NCBI GenBank assembly: GCA_002344075.1
Contig: DDTM01000085.1
Span: 1-13,578, forward strand
Length of the DNA: 13,578 bases
Reading direction: 5' to 3'
Source of the DNA: Bacteroidetes bacterium UBA2364
GTDB lineage: Bacteria; Bacteroidota; Rhodothermia; Rhodothermales; UBA2364
The notes beneath the pieces are model-generated. The model was not told where the DNA came from, searched no databases, and saw nothing but the letters and a program-made list of their open reading frames with translations. The first letter of the stretch is position 1. Each line of letters begins with the position of its first letter. This document shows, piece after piece, positions 6,422 through 13,515 of this stretch. The position numbers and the translations under genes are program-made.

Positions 6422-8164
6422 TTATCGGAGTAGAACAACTTTTCCGGTTTCGACAAACGTGGCGCCTTTAATCTGGTACAGATAAATGCCATTTGGCAGA
6501 TTGTTTCCATCAAAAGTGACGCGATATTCGGTATTGGCTTCCAACATACTGTTGACGGTAGGTTTTACCTCCTGCCCGGCGGCATTAAACCATCGGATTT
6601 GTACCGATTCGGTTCTTGGGATCGAAAGTAGGAAACTGGTTTCAGTCTGGAAAGGATTGGGATATGCGGCTTTCAAAGTGGCACCGCCCGGTAGGGTACG
6701 TTCTGGTTCATTGGCCGTAATAATGGTAGCGTCTGTGCCATCCACATTGTTTGGTGCGGTACCGAGCGGGTCTAACCAATCTTTTAGGCGCGTTTGTGCG
6801 GTCCCACCTCCATTCCAGCTCGTATAAAGCCGCCCATAGTAGTCGGGGCCTTTCACTACAGTTGTTGGGCTATTGCTGCCACATTCCGATTCTCCCGAAT
6901 TCAATTGTCCAACAATCCGATAGGCTTGATTGAACAAGGGGCTACCTGATGAACCTACTTCCGTGACTCCCAGATCCCATAGTTCAACCTCCATAAACGC
7001 ATCTTTTGGGGTGTTATCAGAAAAATTAACCTGTACAGGTGGGTCGTTTTCAAAGCTAATGCGCTTTTCGTCGCCATTTGCATGGTGGATGCCCACGGCC
7101 GAGAACGGCATAAAACTCCGGCGTTCCCAGCCGGCATAATGTAAATTCCAACTTGGATTGGGTTGTTCTTCTAATTGCAGCAGGGTAAAGTCCGAGCCAA
7201 AGAAGGTACCATTTGCGTTCTCACCACCCCACGAAGCAACTAAGTTCGTACCCTCAGAATAAGGGAAGGCAGTGTAGTCTATGGGGGTTTGATTGGCAGC
7301 CGAGTTTAAGGTACGGCACGTACTGCTTTGGTAATTCCAATACACCCAGGTGGAGTTTGCTTCTGTTTCATTCATGATACAGTGTTGGGCGGTTAATAAA
7401 TAAGGAACTTGATTGTTTTTGGTGTTATTGATCAAAGCACCTGAACAGACATAAACGCCCAGATCGCCATTTTCGTCCTCTGCTTCAAATTCCAACATCC
7501 CAACAGAGCGGATGGGATTGCGCCATGCATCAATCTGGGGATAGCCATTGGCGTTTGAGCACACGACATCTACGTTGCAACTACCAGATGCCTTTTTATT
7601 CAAGCCATTGTTGGTGTTGTTCCGAAAGTGGTGATAAACGGTTCCAATCTCGCCGGAAATGACATCGCTACCAGGAAATACCAATTCTATCAATGCCGCA
7701 TTGCTGTTGACCACCGGAAACCAAAAAGAACCATTGGCCTTCGGTTGCAGTGGGATGTCCACTTGCTTGCTTTTACTCTCCAGCGGAACAAAGCGCCCGA
7801 TGGATCCTGTGGGTACTTGTAGGTGATCAAAACGCAGGGAAAGCCCAAGGGCATTGGGAGAATCCAGCACCAAACGCCAAACCCGATTGCCCTTATCGTC
7901 GGTTACCCAAGTCCCATCGTTAGAAAAATTAATATTTGTTGGGATGGCTTTTGCCAGACGATACCGATTGCCACGCTTTTTTGTCTTGAGGCTTGCGCGC
8001 AAGATTTCGGCTTCGTTGTCTATAAAAGGCAGGGTAATGGAATCCACCCAAGCATATGCAGATTGTTGGCGTGTGGCAGATACATTCATATTTTGGGCAT
8101 AGAGATCCACGAATGACATTCCCAAGCAGGTCAGGAATAAAAGTTTGTGTAGAACAGGCTTCAT
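6422..8164 (-). CDS. T9SS-secreted lysyl-endopeptidase-like serine protease
   Basis: This is a predicted extracellular trypsin-fold protease. Residues 1-23 are a signal peptide (hydrophobic core LLFLTCLGM, cleavage probably after YAQ). About 30-190 looks like a propeptide. The mature domain begins around SGSCNVDVVC (193-202), the characteristic start of Achromobacter/Lysobacter lysyl endopeptidases. The triad is His261 (LTAQHC), Asp325 (GSDFTLLQL) and Ser408 (GSSGSPLF). Asp441 in PDYYGR matches the S1-pocket Asp that gives Lys specificity in the family. Cysteines at 196, 202, 240, 262, 283 and 428 could form disulfides. Residues about 497-580 are a type A T9SS C-terminal sorting domain (YPNPF, then NLPNGIYLYQI and a terminal TGKVVLLR). 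The ATG at 8164 is the natural start because it opens the signal peptide. It is the first gene of a leftward unit with the PBP/VanX fusion 8 nt downstream. Cleavage after Lys is inferred from motif alignment by memory. Confidence 0.93.
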   Translation of the reverse strand: MKPVLHKLLFLTCLGMSFVDLYAQNMNVSATRQQSAYAWVDSITLPFIDNEAEILRASLKTKKRGNRYRLAKAIPTNINFSNDGTWVTDDKGNRVWRLVLDSPNALGLSLRFDHLQVPTGSIGRFVPLESKSKQVDIPLQPKANGSFWFPVVNSNAALIELVFPGSDVISGEIGTVYHHFRNNTNNGLNKKASGSCNVDVVCSNANGYPQIDAWRNPIRSVGMLEFEAEDENGDLGVYVCSGALINNTKNNQVPYLLTAQHCIMNETEANSTWVYWNYQSSTCRTLNSAANQTPIDYTAFPYSEGTNLVASWGGENANGTFFGSDFTLLQLEEQPNPSWNLHYAGWERRSFMPFSAVGIHHANGDEKRISFENDPPVQVNFSDNTPKDAFMEVELWDLGVTEVGSSGSPLFNQAYRIVGQLNSGESECGSNSPTTVVKGPDYYGRLYTSWNGGGTAQTRLKDWLDPLGTAPNNVDGTDATIITANEPERTLPGGATLKAAYPNPFQTETSFLLSIPRTESVQIRWFNAAGQEVKPTVNSMLEANTEYRVTFDGNNLPNGIYLYQIKGATFVETGKVVLLR

Positions 8165-8375
8165 ATTTTTTAAAATGGTATGGGTTAATTTCCGTATTAT
8201 CTTGCTAATTCTTGTGATTGACTGTTTGACAGACCTGTTATTTGGTGGAGTTACAAGCGGTACTAAGCAGAATTCTCTACATGTCTGCTGGATTTAGCCA
8301 GATGGAACGGAGGGTTTATAAAAGGTTTCTAAAAATAGTTGGGTACAAGAAATAAACTTAGGGAAACTTTATCCT

Positions 8376-8391
8376 TGTTTGCAAGCAAACA
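8376..8391. promoter_or_regulatory. Palindrome TGTTTGC-AA-GCAAACA upstream of TetR promoter
   Basis: This is a 7-bp perfect inverted repeat around AA, 29 nt ahead of the TetR operator and just before the TTGACT hexamer. Its size and symmetry suit a dimeric regulator (a LacI- or CRP-like site position), different in sequence from the TTAACA-N-TGTTAA operator. The binding protein is unknown. Confidence 0.4.
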
Positions 8392-8419
8392 CCCTTGACT
8401 TTTTAGGTAAAATATACGA

Positions 8420-8436
8420 ACTTAACACTGTTAAGT
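8420..8436. promoter_or_regulatory. TetR operator, site 1 (own gene)
   Basis: ACTTAACA-C-TGTTAAGT is a perfect 17-bp palindrome (8-bp arms, single central base). The 15-bp core (8421-8435) ends 13 nt before the regulator ATG. Read on the opposite strand it matches site 2 ahead of fadN at 14 of 15 positions. Odd-length palindromes of this kind next to a TetR-family gene are usually the regulator's own operator. Confidence 0.78.
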
Positions 8437-8448
8437 AATTATTCAATT

Positions 8449-9039
8449 ATGGCACGTACTTCCGGAACCAACTTGAGAAGAGAAATTTTGGATACAACCA
8501 GAAGGTTGTTGATCCAAGATGGGTACCAAAACTTATCTATGCGCAAAATTGCAAACGCCATTGGATACAGCGCCACAAGCATCTACTTGTACTTCGAGAA
8601 CAAAGACAACTTGGTTCATGCACTGATAGATGAAGGGATGGAAAAAATGCAGCAGTTATTGCTTGGCATAGATAACCTCCTGACGGATCCTTTGAAGGCA
8701 CTTCGGGAGTTGTGTAACCGATATGTAGCATTTGGATTGGAGAATCCTGAATACTACGAGGTGATGTTCCAGTTGCACCCCGCCCGGATGGCCCGTTATC
8801 CGGTTGAAAAATACCGCAAAGCCCGTAAGAATTTAGAGGTTTTCCGAGATGTAATCGAGGCCGGGCAGCGAATGTCTTTGTTTCGAGAGGGGGACGCATT
8901 GCTAAAAGCCACCGCCGTTTGGACCTCTTTACATGGCCTCGTTTCGCTCTTGATTGCCCAGCGGGTGGATCAGCAAATCGCACCGGAAGATCTGCAAGAG
9001 CGTGTGTTTGATCAGGTGGTAGCGTTTGTGGGAGGGTAA
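8449..9039 (+). CDS. TetR/AcrR-family transcriptional regulator with WHG-type C-domain (FadR-like role)
   Basis: This is a dimeric ligand-responsive repressor, probably controlling the beta-oxidation genes beside it. The 196-residue product has an N-terminal TetR helix-turn-helix: residues 10-25 (REILDTTRRLLIQ) lead into the HTH at about 29-50 (LSMRKIANAIGYSATSIYLY) and the usual YFENKDNLV end. The C-terminal ligand domain carries WTSLHG (158-163), the mark of the WHG subgroup. The ATG at 8449 gives a basic MARTSGTNLRRE start; no Shine-Dalgarno sequence is visible. A palindromic operator ends 13 nt upstream and an equivalent site precedes fadN, 80 nt downstream of this gene's stop. By analogy with Bacillus FadR (also TetR family, controlling fadNA), an acyl-CoA ligand is a reasonable inference. 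No ligand residues can be read directly. Confidence 0.93.
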   Translation: MARTSGTNLRREILDTTRRLLIQDGYQNLSMRKIANAIGYSATSIYLYFENKDNLVHALIDEGMEKMQQLLLGIDNLLTDPLKALRELCNRYVAFGLENPEYYEVMFQLHPARMARYPVEKYRKARKNLEVFRDVIEAGQRMSLFREGDALLKATAVWTSLHGLVSLLIAQRVDQQIAPEDLQERVFDQVVAFVGG

Positions 9040-9091
9040 CTTTATTTGTTCATGGAACTGAAAGCGCTTTTTAGAGTCTTAGGCTTATGTT

Positions 9092-9106
9092 CTTAACAGT
9101 GTTAAC
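9092..9106. promoter_or_regulatory. TetR operator, site 2 (fadN)
   Basis: CTTAACA-G-TGTTAAC holds the perfect 13-bp palindrome TTAACA-G-TGTTAA (9093-9105). It is the reverse complement of site 1 at 14 of 15 bases. It ends 13 nt before the fadN ATG, the same distance as site 1 from the regulator ATG, in the 80-nt gap after the TetR gene. Confidence 0.78.
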
Positions 9107-9119
9107 TTTATAATCCCTT

Positions 9120-11510
9120 ATGGAAAAACAAATACCTTCAGACAATGGCCGCTTAACCCGTAGGCCATTCCGAAAAGCCGCCGTTTTGGGTGCAGGTGTA
9201 ATGGGTGCCCAGATTGCGGCCCATTTGGCCAATACCGGCTTAGAAGTCTTGCTTTTGGATATTGCACCAAAGGAAGGTCCCGCAAATGCCATCGTAGAAA
9301 ATGCGTGGAAAATGGCCAGTAAGCTTAATCCGGCACCGCTTTTTGATAAAGATGTGGAAAAACGGATTACATTAGGTAATTTTGATGAGCATTTCGATCG
9401 GATAAGTGATGTAGAATGGGTGATTGAAGCAGTTGTAGAACGAATGGACATCAAGAAGTCTGTTTTGGCCCGGATAGAGGCTGCAACGGGAGATCATGTG
9501 GTGGTCAGTTCTAATACTTCTGGTTTACCGATTGCCGAGATGTCCGCCGACTGCTCTGAAGGGTTTAAGCGTCGGTTTCTCGGAACGCACTTTTTTAATC
9601 CACCACGCTATCTGAAATTGCTGGAATTGATTCCAACGCCCGAAACGGATGCTGCGATATTGGAACGGATTTCGTGGTTTGGCCGGGTACATTTGGGCAA
9701 AGGCGTGGTTTTGGCCAAAGATACTCCCAACTTCATTGGCAACCGGATTGGGGTGTATGCGATGATGCGTGCCTCTAAAGAGTTGGAAAATGGGTATTCG
9801 ATCGAGGAAATTGATGCACTGACCGGCCCTATTATCGGACGACCTTCTTCTGCTACGTTTCGGACTGCGGATGTGGTGGGTTTGGATACGATGGCACATG
9901 TGTGCCGTAATCTATATAATGCCTTAGAAGGCAGTGCAGACGAAAGTCGTGACCTGTTTAAAGTACCCAGCCACCTCGAAGAGATGATTGCGGCTGGTAT
10001 GTTGGGACAGAAAACCAAGGCCGGATTTTATAAAAAGGTGGGCAAGGAGATTCATTCCTTGAACTTAGAATCCAAGCAATTTGAACCTGCAAAGCCCAAA
10101 AATTTGGGAGATTTGTCGGGGATACGGGGTGGGCTACCGGCCAAAATGAAGGCTCTTTGGGCAGATCAGGGGCGTGCCGGGGCCTTTTTCCGCGATGTAA
10201 TGGTGGATACTATGGTGTATGCAGCACGCCGAATTCCTGAAATTTCGGATACGCCATTAGCCATAGACCAAGCACTTTGCTGGGGTTTTGGTTGGGAAGC
10301 CGGACCTTTTGAGACGTGGGACTCATTGGGATTCGAGACGGTTTGTGCTGAAATGGACGCTCGTCAGATGGGGTTACCGGATTGGGTCGCAGCCATTCGT
10401 CAGAAGGGATTACCCGGATTTTATCAAGAAACCGAGGGTCGGTGGGCGGTTTATGTTCCTGAAACGGGCGCATATCAGGCCGTACCCACCTATTCCGACA
10501 ATCTGGCGCTTCATGTAGTGAAGCAAAATACGGGATCATTGATCTGGAAAAATGACGAGGCAGCCCTTCTGGATATAGGGGATGGGGTTGCGTTGTTCGA
10601 GTTTCGTTCTAAAGCGAATGCCTTGGGCGTGCAGGTGATGGAAGGGTTGCGGGAAGCCATCCGGTTGGTGGAGGATGGAGATTGGAGAGGATTGGTCATT
10701 GGGAACGAGGGCAAGAACTTTAGTGTGGGGGCCAACTTAGGCGAGATGGTGATGGGTATGATGATGGGAGATTTTGCGACGATCGAGAACATGATTGCCC
10801 AATTCCAAAACACGATACAGCAGGTTTATTACAGTATAAAGCCCGTTATTGTTGCTGCCCATCAACGGGTATTAGGGGGTGGTTGTGAGATGACGATGGC
10901 CTCAGCGGTTCCAGTGGTTTCTGCCGAGACGTATATGGGATTGGTGGAATTGGGTGTGGGGCTTATTCCGGCAGGTTGCGGAACGATGCGCATGACGGCA
11001 TATGCCGCCGAACGTGCCTCTACGGACTTTCCGAGCGACATTCAGACCGTTCTACGTAAGCATTTCGAGACGATTGCGATGGCAAAAGTGGCCACAAGTG
11101 GGCGTCAGGCCATATCGTTTGGATTTTTACCGCCACATACCCGCGTGGTGATGCACGATGACCGGAGGCTTTTTGTGGCGAAACAAGAAGTGATGCGGCT
11201 CTCGGAAGAAGGGTATTTACCACCACCTGTTCGCAATGCGATTAAAGTGGTGGGTCGTGATGGGCGGGCGCAATTTGAAGCCGCATTATACCAATTCCGG
11301 CAAGGAAAATATATTTCCGACTACGACCGCTACCTTGGCAGCCGTCTGGCTTATGTCATGACGGGTGGTGATCTCTCGGAACCGACTGAAGTGCATGAAA
11401 ATTATTTATTGGAATTGGAGCGTGAGGTATTTCTATCGCTATTGGGCGAAGCCAAAACCCAAGCGCGGATTGAGAGTATTCTTACGACCAATAAGCCCCT
11501 TCGTAATTAA
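9120..11510 (+). CDS. fadN: FadN-type 3-hydroxyacyl-CoA dehydrogenase / enoyl-CoA hydratase
   Basis: This protein carries out the hydration and NAD-dependent dehydrogenation steps of fatty-acid beta-oxidation in the cytoplasm. The 796-residue chain has the FadN domain order (dehydrogenase first, crotonase last), opposite to E. coli FadB; Bacillus FadN is close in length. The Rossmann motif GAGVMG (24-29) is followed by acidic Asp47 at the end of the second strand, which favours NAD. The dehydrogenase dyad is His157 (THFFNPP) and Glu169 (LLELIP). The second dehydrogenase domain begins at DTPNFIGNRIG (201-211). Residues about 480-680 form the enoyl-CoA hydratase fold, with oxyanion segments NFSVGANL (533-540) and LGGGCE (585-590) and catalytic Glu590 and Glu610 both present. 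The ATG at 9120 follows the operator by 13 nt. The thiolase gene follows after 45 nt in the same direction, as in the fadNA operon. Confidence 0.95.
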   Translation: MEKQIPSDNGRLTRRPFRKAAVLGAGVMGAQIAAHLANTGLEVLLLDIAPKEGPANAIVENAWKMASKLNPAPLFDKDVEKRITLGNFDEHFDRISDVEWVIEAVVERMDIKKSVLARIEAATGDHVVVSSNTSGLPIAEMSADCSEGFKRRFLGTHFFNPPRYLKLLELIPTPETDAAILERISWFGRVHLGKGVVLAKDTPNFIGNRIGVYAMMRASKELENGYSIEEIDALTGPIIGRPSSATFRTADVVGLDTMAHVCRNLYNALEGSADESRDLFKVPSHLEEMIAAGMLGQKTKAGFYKKVGKEIHSLNLESKQFEPAKPKNLGDLSGIRGGLPAKMKALWADQGRAGAFFRDVMVDTMVYAARRIPEISDTPLAIDQALCWGFGWEAGPFETWDSLGFETVCAEMDARQMGLPDWVAAIRQKGLPGFYQETEGRWAVYVPETGAYQAVPTYSDNLALHVVKQNTGSLIWKNDEAALLDIGDGVALFEFRSKANALGVQVMEGLREAIRLVEDGDWRGLVIGNEGKNFSVGANLGEMVMGMMMGDFATIENMIAQFQNTIQQVYYSIKPVIVAAHQRVLGGGCEMTMASAVPVVSAETYMGLVELGVGLIPAGCGTMRMTAYAAERASTDFPSDIQTVLRKHFETIAMAKVATSGRQAISFGFLPPHTRVVMHDDRRLFVAKQEVMRLSEEGYLPPPVRNAIKVVGRDGRAQFEAALYQFRQGKYISDYDRYLGSRLAYVMTGGDLSEPTEVHENYLLELEREVFLSLLGEAKTQARIESILTTNKPLRN

Positions 11511-11555
11511 TTGGCGCGAACGCCTATATCCTTTAACTAAAATAAGAAAAAATAA

Positions 11556-12728
11556 ATGGATGCATATATTGTAAGCAGCGTTCGCACTGCCGTTGGGAGA
11601 GCCAAACGAGGAGCGCTACGACATGCCCGACCGGAGTTTATGGGTGCCGAAGCGGTGAAAGGCGCATTGGCGAAAGTACCGGAAATTAAACCAGAAATGG
11701 TGGAAGATGTGTTGATGGGGTGTGCTTTTCCGGAGGGGCCGCAAGGGATGAATATGGGGCGGATTATTGCGCAAAAGGCGGGTTTGCCAGACAGTGTTCC
11801 GGGGGCAACGGTAAACCGGTTTTGTTCTTCCGGCTTACAAACAATTGCGATGGCTGCGCAGGCAATCAAAAGCGGCGATGCCGATGTGGTGGTGGCAGGT
11901 GGCACGGAGTCTATGAGCTATGTGCCAATGGGCGGCTATTATTATTCTCCCGACCTGAGCATGGTGCTTGAAATGCCAGATACCTATGTGGACATGGGGA
12001 ATACCGCCGAAAATCTTGCCATATCGTATAATATTTCTCGCGAAGAAGCGGATGCATTCTCGTTGACCTCGCACAATAAGGCCCTTGCGGCGATTCAGTC
12101 TGGCGTTTTTAAAGACGAAATCTTCCCTTTGTCCTTTGAAGAAACCTTGTTGGTGGAGGGCAAACGGGTAACACGGTCGGTGGTTTTTGATACCGACGAA
12201 GGGCCGCGTGCTTCTACGCCACAGGCTCTTGCGAAACTGCCTTCGGTCTTTCGGGCTGGAGGAATTGTGACCGCCGGAAATGCCTCGCCGATGTCGGATG
12301 GGGCGGCGGCTACCGTGCTGGTGAGCAAGCGAAAATTAGAGACACTTGGTTTGAAGCCGATGGCGCGGATGGTTGGGTTTGCTGTTGCTGGCGTACCGGC
12401 TGGTATCATGGGCATTGGTCCGGTTCCGGCCATTAAAAAGGTTCTGGCCCAAACAGGGCTTTCATTGGCCGATATTGGCTTGATTGAGCTAAATGAGGCG
12501 TTCTCGGCGCAGGCCTTGTCGGTGATTAAGGCATTGGGCCTGAATCCTGACCTCATCAATGTGAATGGTGGAGCCATTGCTTTGGGGCATCCGTTGGGAT
12601 GTACGGGGGCGAAGCTCACTGCAACATTGCTTCATGAAATGCGGCGGCGCTCGGTGCGGTATGGCATTGTGAGCATGTGTATCGGGGGTGGAATGGGCGC
12701 AGCGGGGGTCTTTGAAAGCCTGATATGA
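11556..12728 (+). CDS. fadA: Acetyl-CoA C-acyltransferase (3-ketoacyl-CoA thiolase)
   Basis: This enzyme catalyses the last step of beta-oxidation, thiolytic release of acetyl-CoA from 3-ketoacyl-CoA, usually as a cytoplasmic dimer or tetramer. The 390-residue length is standard. The active site is complete: nucleophile Cys90 (NRFCSSG), NEAF (313-316), His345 (ALGHPLG) and Cys375 (SMCIGGGMG). The N-terminus MDAYIVSSVRTAVGRAKRG is typical and fixes the ATG at 11556. An A-rich stretch (aagaaaaaataa) sits just ahead of the start instead of a Shine-Dalgarno sequence. It lies 45 nt after fadN with only a minor 4-bp hairpin between, and an intrinsic terminator follows 23 nt after the stop, so fadN-fadA end one transcript. 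A biosynthetic acetyl-CoA acetyltransferase is the alternative, but the context favours degradation. Confidence 0.95.
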   Translation: MDAYIVSSVRTAVGRAKRGALRHARPEFMGAEAVKGALAKVPEIKPEMVEDVLMGCAFPEGPQGMNMGRIIAQKAGLPDSVPGATVNRFCSSGLQTIAMAAQAIKSGDADVVVAGGTESMSYVPMGGYYYSPDLSMVLEMPDTYVDMGNTAENLAISYNISREEADAFSLTSHNKALAAIQSGVFKDEIFPLSFEETLLVEGKRVTRSVVFDTDEGPRASTPQALAKLPSVFRAGGIVTAGNASPMSDGAAATVLVSKRKLETLGLKPMARMVGFAVAGVPAGIMGIGPVPAIKKVLAQTGLSLADIGLIELNEAFSAQALSVIKALGLNPDLINVNGGAIALGHPLGCTGAKLTATLLHEMRRRSVRYGIVSMCIGGGMGAAGVFESLI

Positions 12729-12751
12729 GTGTTTTTGGATGATTGCCAAGG

Positions 12752-12779
12752 AGGTGGTTTGAATAAGCCACCTTTTTTT
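12752..12779 (+). terminator. Intrinsic terminator of the fad cluster
   Basis: AGGTGGTTT (12752-12760), loop GAAT and AAGCCACCT (12765-12773) form a 9-bp stem with one G-U pair, followed by a run of seven T (12773-12779). It lies 23 nt after the fadA stop and would end rightward transcription. Confidence 0.85.
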
Positions 12780-12804
12780 GTTGGCTTCAATATGTAGGTT
12801 TCGG

Positions 12805-12860
12805 TTTCCGTCCAACGTCGGGAAGCTTCGCCACGCCGAAGGGTTGGTGGACGCGAAAGG
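12805..12860 (-). repeat. REP-like palindromic unit, 3' side of the transposase gene
   Basis: Read on the minus strand from 12851, a head TCCACCAACC (12851-12842) is followed by the hairpin CTTCG-GCGTGG-CGAAG (12841-12826). The outer flanks TTTCCGTCCAAC (12805-12816) and GTTGGTGGACGCGAAA (12843-12858) can pair imperfectly. The head and first arm match the unit at 13481-13498 in inverted orientation at 16 of 18 bases. GGACGCGAAAGG (12849-12860) recurs at 13564-13575. Confidence 0.65.
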
Positions 12861-12862
12861 AC

Positions 12863-13459
12863 TTAGTCGTCAAAAAATGTTTCTTCTACCGTAACCTGAT
12901 GCGCGGCCAAGAAACCATCCCATGAACCAAAAACCTGTATCCCTTCCGCTATTTTGATGCGGGTTTTCTCGGGATGTGTTAGATAAGCCGTAAAAGAAGA
13001 ATGGTACCAATCTTGTGGATTTTCTACAAAGCCATGCCGCACTGGGTTTTGGTGGATATACCGAATCAAGGCCCCAAAGTACCGTTCTTCGCATACTTCT
13101 TTTGTCTTAAACGCATGTTCAAATAAACTGCCTGTACGGTGATACTTGGCATTGATGTATTTGGCGAAGCCATTGCAACAATGCCCAAACTGTGTGGAGG
13201 CATTGAGCAGGCGGTTGGGTGGATGTTTTTCGTTGGGGAAGGCTTCTCGATACGCCCATTGCGCTTCTGCAAGTTTGATGCGGAGCAGGAAATGAAAGTG
13301 ATTGGGCATTAGGACATAGGCAAAGGTGTCTGCGACTGGCTCCATATAATAGAAGTAGCGTTGCAGAAAATTGGTGTAGTCTGCTGCTGCCGAGAACAAA
13401 TTGGTGCGGTTTGTACCTCGGTTGTACAGGTGGTAATAGGAGCCGTATGCCAACCGCAT
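12863..13459 (-). CDS. REP-associated tyrosine transposase (RAYT, Y1_Tnp / IS200-like)
   Basis: This is a single-strand HUH nuclease of the RAYT branch of the IS200/IS605 family, usually domesticated and tied to the mobility of REP palindromes. The 198-residue product begins MRLAYGSYYHLYNRG, the family opening. The HUH metal motif is His54-Phe-His56 within YVLMPNHFHFLLRI, the catalytic tyrosine is probably Tyr134 in LIRYIHQNPV, and TGSLFEHAFK (109-118) fits the conserved middle block. All key residues are intact, so the gene looks active. The ATG is at 13459. REP-like units flank the gene in opposite orientation, 11 nt beyond the stop and 21 nt ahead of the start. It is convergent with the fad cluster and has no associated TnpB. 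Confidence 0.92.
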   Translation of the reverse strand: MRLAYGSYYHLYNRGTNRTNLFSAAADYTNFLQRYFYYMEPVADTFAYVLMPNHFHFLLRIKLAEAQWAYREAFPNEKHPPNRLLNASTQFGHCCNGFAKYINAKYHRTGSLFEHAFKTKEVCEERYFGALIRYIHQNPVRHGFVENPQDWYHSSFTAYLTHPEKTRIKIAEGIQVFGSWDGFLAAHQVTVEETFFDD

Positions 13460-13480
13460 GACCGTTATGTTTTTATTTTT

Positions 13481-13515
13481 TCCACCAACCGTTTGGCGTT
13501 CAAGGAACCCAAACG
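13481..13515 (+). repeat. REP-like palindromic unit, 5' side of the transposase gene
   Basis: The head TCCACCAACC (13481-13490) is followed by a long hairpin. CGTTTGG (13490-13496) pairs with CCAAACG (13509-13515), and inside it GTTC (13498-13501) pairs with GAAC (13505-13508) around loop AAG, giving an 11-bp stem interrupted only by one bulged C. The head is a perfect inverted copy of 12842-12851. The unit faces away from the transposase, as the other one does. Confidence 0.7.

Larger units (their letters stand above)
8165..8448. promoter_or_regulatory. Divergent intergenic region between protease and TetR genes
   Basis: This 284-nt region must hold the promoters for the leftward protease unit and the rightward TetR gene. 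No ORF or RNA gene is seen in it. Recognisable elements are the palindrome at 8376-8391, a TTGACT hexamer (8395-8400) that could serve as a -35/-33 element, and the operator at 8420-8436. A matching -10 or Bacteroidota -7 element (TAnnTTTG) could not be placed with confidence on either strand. Confidence 0.5.

Noticed and set aside
2814..8164. Antibiotic resistance cluster of the vanHAX type
   Set aside because: The VanX-like domain is present but there is no VanH, D-Ala-D-Lac ligase or VanRS-like two-component system nearby.
8395..8418. TTGACT plus TATACG as a sigma70-type promoter for the TetR gene
   Set aside because: The hexamers are only 12 nt apart, too short for a functional -35/-10 pair, so only the TTGACT element is mentioned.
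9109..9114. TATAAT hexamer just ahead of fadN
   Set aside because: It is 5 nt from the ATG, which would put the transcription start inside the coding region; more likely chance AT-rich sequence.
9071..9454. Minus-strand ORF opposite the fadN start and operator region
   Set aside because: It overlaps the Rossmann domain antisense, has low-complexity Ser/Thr/Ala content and no recognisable domain.
11513..11524. GGCG-CGAA-CGCC hairpin between fadN and fadA
   Set aside because: Only 4-bp arms and no T-run; too weak to claim termination or regulation.
12863..13459. Full IS200/IS605 insertion sequence with TnpB
   Set aside because: No TnpB-like ORF is present, and the gene is flanked by REP-like units, which fits a RAYT rather than a complete insertion sequence.
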